DNA of 15,323 nt from an uncultured Collinsella sp. (GTDB lineage: Bacteria; Actinomycetota; Coriobacteriia; Coriobacteriales; Coriobacteriaceae). A model generated the notes under the pieces. That model was not told the DNA's origin, searched no databases, and saw only the letters and a program-made list of their open reading frames with translations. The stretch lies in the NCBI GenBank assembly GCA_900552755.1, contig USAY01000036.1, positions 1-15,323 on the forward strand. The letters are read 5' to 3'. Position 1 is the stretch's first letter. Each line of letters opens with the position of its first letter. Positions 12,958 to 15,323 of the stretch are shown here, piece by piece. A program made the translations under genes and the position numbers.

Positions 12958-14247
12958 ATGCGTCGCAAGGCAGACGAGCTCCTTAGGGAATGGCGAGACA
13001 GGGCCGATAGAAAACCTTTGCTGGTCAAAGGCGTGCGCCAGTGTGGCAAGACCTATCTGCTCAGAACGTACGCTCAAGATCTTTTCGAATCGGTTGTCTA
13101 CGTTAATCTTGAGAACGACCGGTCGGCGCGAGCGGATTTTTCGGGCGGTCTTGACCCTCATTCGATCGTACGCGCGATCGAGGCTCGTACGGGACAGCGT
13201 ATCGTGCCTGGCAAAACTTTACTGTTCATTGACGAGATCCAGGCATGCGAGGAAGCGCTCACTTCCCTTAAATACTTTTGCGAAGATGCTCCCGAGTATT
13301 ATGTTGCGGCTGCTGGGTCGCTTCTTGGGGTTGCCATTAACCATCAGTCGTATTCGTTCCCCGTTGGAAAGACCGACTTGATTGAGATGACTCCACTCGA
13401 TTTCGAGGAGTTTCTCTGGGCGATGGGGCACGATCAGCTGGTCGACGAGATACGCTCATCATTCGAGTTAATGGCTCCTCTTGCGCCAAGCCTTCATGAA
13501 AAGGCGCTTGGGCTCTATCGACAGTATCTTGTTGTTGGCGGAATGCCCGAGGCGGTCCAAACGTACATCGATGATCAGTCAATCATTGATGTGGCCGAAA
13601 AGCATCGGATTATTCTCGACGGATATTCCGCCGACACCAATAAATATGCTGATGAACGCTTGAGCGCAAAGACGCGTGCGTGCTTCGATTCCATTCCACA
13701 GCAGCTTGCCAAAGAGAATCGTAAATTTCAATACAAGGTAGTGCGAGCGGGGGGCAATGCGTCTCTCTTTGGAGATGCTCTCGACTGGCTTGTATTGTCG
13801 GGTACGGTGGCGCGCTGCAGCCTAGTCGGGCAGATCGAAAGCCCCTTAGAGGCCTTCGTTAACCCTTCTGCTTTTAAAATCTATCAGGCGGATACAGGGC
13901 TCCTCGTCTCCAAGGCCGGTGCACAACGCGCCGATATTCTTGCCGGCATCGGTGGTACATTCATGGGTGCACTTACCGAAAACTATGTTGCCCAACAGCT
14001 TTCAGCCATGGGCTATCCGCTGCATTATTGGGCGCGAGACAATCGTGCGGAAATCGACTTTGTAGTAGAGAAACAGGGATGCTTGTCTGCGATTGAAGTC
14101 AAGGCGGGGGAGAACACAAGATCTCGAAGCCTGTCCTCACTTAAAAAGACCCATCCGGGCGTGCGCCTTATCAGGCTATCGACTAAGCCCTTTGGAATGA
14201 ATGATGGGCTTATGTCTGTTCCACTTTATGCGGCATTATGTCTATAG
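12958..14247 (+). CDS. AAA_14/DUF4143 ATPase
   Basis: A complete 429-residue ATPase from ATG 12958 (GGAAGG six bases upstream; an in-frame TTG at 12952 is also possible). N-terminal AAA_14 domain: PLLVKGVRQCGKTYLL (20-35) with Walker A GVRQCGKT, KTLLFIDEIQACEEALTSLK (86-105) with Walker B Asp92-Glu93, and a sensor-like VAAAGSLLG (116-124). DUF4143 follows: YRQYLVVGGMPEAVQTYIDD, RAGGNASLFGDALDWLVLSG and FKIYQADTGLLVSKAG. The C-terminus has ALTENYVAQQL, HYWARDNRAEIDFVVEKQG and LSAIEVKAGENTRSRSL, a PD-(D/E)XK-like core (Asp of EIDF, E-x-K of EVK). The family is widespread in gut bacteria and archaea and its role is not established. It is the intact relative of the remnants at 3562 and 5991. Single gene, closed by a strong terminator. 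Confidence 0.9.
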   Translation: MRRKADELLREWRDRADRKPLLVKGVRQCGKTYLLRTYAQDLFESVVYVNLENDRSARADFSGGLDPHSIVRAIEARTGQRIVPGKTLLFIDEIQACEEALTSLKYFCEDAPEYYVAAAGSLLGVAINHQSYSFPVGKTDLIEMTPLDFEEFLWAMGHDQLVDEIRSSFELMAPLAPSLHEKALGLYRQYLVVGGMPEAVQTYIDDQSIIDVAEKHRIILDGYSADTNKYADERLSAKTRACFDSIPQQLAKENRKFQYKVVRAGGNASLFGDALDWLVLSGTVARCSLVGQIESPLEAFVNPSAFKIYQADTGLLVSKAGAQRADILAGIGGTFMGALTENYVAQQLSAMGYPLHYWARDNRAEIDFVVEKQGCLSAIEVKAGENTRSRSLSSLKKTHPGVRLIRLSTKPFGMNDGLMSVPLYAALCL

Positions 14248-14268
14248 GGATGATGCTGCTGAAATGCA

Positions 14269-14308
14269 TGGGGCCCGGAGCGCAGCATTTACTGCGCTCC
14301 GGGCCCCA
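14269..14308. terminator. 17-bp perfect stem terminator between convergent genes
   Basis: TGGGGCCCGGAGCGCAG (14269-14285) pairs perfectly with CTGCGCTCCGGGCCCCA (14292-14308) around a 6-base loop, followed by CCGTTTT on the plus strand. It lies 21 bases after the ATPase stop and 35 before the topoisomerase stop, so it probably serves both. Confidence 0.85.
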
Positions 14309-14343
14309 CCGTTTTGAGAGCTTATGGCGGTTCTGCTGTCGTC

Positions 14344-15323
14344 CTAGTCAAACAAACTCGGCATGTCGTTTTCTTTCATGAGGGCACCGGCGGAGGGTAG
14401 GCTCTGCGCGGTGAACTTCTCGGCCGAGACGCCGGCGCCAAGAATCTCTTCGGTTGTGCCGACGGTGGTGACCGAGCGACCCTTCTTGGCGGTAAAGGCC
14501 TGGACGCCCTGCGTGTTGGTGGTCGTCTTGGTCTTGAGCAGCGACGTGTTGAAGTTCATCAGGCGGTAGTCGCTCGACACCAGCGCGATGTCGCGATCTT
14601 CCTTGAGCACCTGGGCATACAGCAGCTTGCTGCCACCGTAGATGGCGTTTTTGAGGCGCTTGCGGTTGGTCTTGGTGACGTATCCAGAAAGCGCGACGCG
14701 CACCACGCGGCCGTTCTCAAAGACGAACAGCACGTCGGCCTTGTAGTCCTCGGGGTCGATGACCCAGATGACGCTCTCGTCGGGCTCCATCTCAAGGTCG
14801 GTGGGCAGGTACGAGCCCAGCTGTGCCGACTTGGTATCCTCAAACGCCGCAACCTTGCACTTGTATACCTGGCTCTTGTTGGTAAAGACCAGCAGCTCGT
14901 GGGTGTTGGAGGACGGGAACTCGATAAAGGGCTTGTCGCCGTCTTTGTACTTGAGCGTGGTGGCCTTCTTGAGCACGCGGTCGGTCATCTTTTTGAGGTA
15001 GCCGTCGCGCGAGAGCATGATGGTAACGGGGTATTCCTCGACCTCGGGCTCCAGGCTCACCTCAATGACCTCGTGCGGCTCAATCCTGCCCGTGCGGCGC
15101 GGCATCACGTACTTCTTGTTGACCGCGGCCAGCTCGTCGCTGATGACCTTCTTGATGTTATCCTCGCTGGAGAGAATCTCCTCAAGCTCAGCAATCTCGC
15201 CCTCGAGCTTGGCGATGTCCTTGGTGCGATTGAGGATGTACTCCTCGTTGATGTTGCGGAGCTTGAGTTCGGCAACAAACTCGGCCTGGGTCTCGTCGAT
15301 GTCGAAACCCTTCATAAGGTTGG
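14344..15323 (-). CDS. Type IIA DNA topoisomerase subunit A (GyrA/ParC-like), C-terminal part
   Basis: About 325 residues of the C-terminal end; the gene begins beyond the right edge. First comes the end of the coiled-coil tower domain (LRNINEEYILNRTKDIAKLE, EIAELEEILSSEDNIKKVIS, DELAAVNKKY). The pinwheel beta domain follows: YPVTIMLSRDGYLKKM, THELLVFTNKSQVYKCKV, VLFVFENGRVVRVALSGY and ALVSSDYRLMNFNTSLL, ending in MPSLFD. Each blade has the --T--GY-K or -NG-V-R form. A classical GyrA box (QRRGGKG) is not visible; TQGVQAFTAKKGR takes its place, so a topoisomerase IV-type or variant gyrase subunit is more likely than a standard GyrA. The enzyme passes DNA strands and controls supercoiling or decatenation. 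It is essential core genome and marks the right border of the accessory region. Confidence 0.9.
   Translation of the reverse strand, partial: NLMKGFDIDETQAEFVAELKLRNINEEYILNRTKDIAKLEGEIAELEEILSSEDNIKKVISDELAAVNKKYVMPRRTGRIEPHEVIEVSLEPEVEEYPVTIMLSRDGYLKKMTDRVLKKATTLKYKDGDKPFIEFPSSNTHELLVFTNKSQVYKCKVAAFEDTKSAQLGSYLPTDLEMEPDESVIWVIDPEDYKADVLFVFENGRVVRVALSGYVTKTNRKRLKNAIYGGSKLLYAQVLKEDRDIALVSSDYRLMNFNTSLLKTKTTTNTQGVQAFTAKKGRSVTTVGTTEEILGAGVSAEKFTAQSLPSAGALMKENDMPSLFD

Overview
The window looks like a piece of chromosome from a high-GC Gram-positive gut bacterium of the Coriobacteriia, most plausibly Collinsella or a close relative. This is inferred from gene content (lantibiotic-type ABC transporter, MerR/HxlR/TetR redox regulators, AAA_14/DUF4143 ATPases, many Sir2-like proteins) and from protein style. 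No rRNA or tRNA gene is present to settle it.

Layout. (1) 1-1798, minus strand: a bacteriocin/lantibiotic-immunity type ABC exporter (ATPase, MutE/EpiE-like permease, MutG/EpiG-like permease). In this sequence a run of seven C (1174-1180) appears to carry one extra base, fusing the ATPase to the first permease. (2) 1960-6330: a graveyard of broken accessory genes. It holds a TetR N-terminus joined directly to an HsdS C-terminus, a strongly folded leader before a broken ToxN/AbiQ-like toxin, a broken GyrI-like protein, separate N- and C-terminal remnants of AAA_14/DUF4143 ATPases, an intact AT-richer DUF6019-type micro-membrane protein, a frameshifted YjdF/DUF2992 gene and an intact small PH-domain membrane protein. 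(3) 6576-12792: a compact redox/stress neighbourhood. It contains a MerR regulator facing a MerR-type promoter, a carboxymuconolactone decarboxylase-cupin fusion, three tandem Sir2-like genes in one minus-strand operon, a divergent TetR regulator, a cupin, a divergent HxlR regulator and a flavodoxin-like NAD(P)H oxidoreductase. (4) 12958-14247: an intact AAA_14/DUF4143 ATPase, closed by a 17-bp terminator stem. (5) 14344 to the end, minus strand: the C-terminal part of a type IIA topoisomerase A subunit, which is core genome.

The most interesting unit is the three-sirtuin operon (10631 to 8128). The outer two proteins keep the Rossmann NAD motifs and a four-cysteine zinc module but have Gln where ordinary sirtuins have the catalytic His, which is the signature of class M (ADP-ribosylating) sirtuins. 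The middle protein lacks the zinc module and has Glu at that position. No macrodomain or lipoate gene is seen nearby, so this is not the classical SirTM operon. A TetR gene reads away from the operon and could control it. The flanking genes (CMD, cupins, HxlR, flavodoxin) suggest a role linked to redox or electrophile stress, but that is inference.
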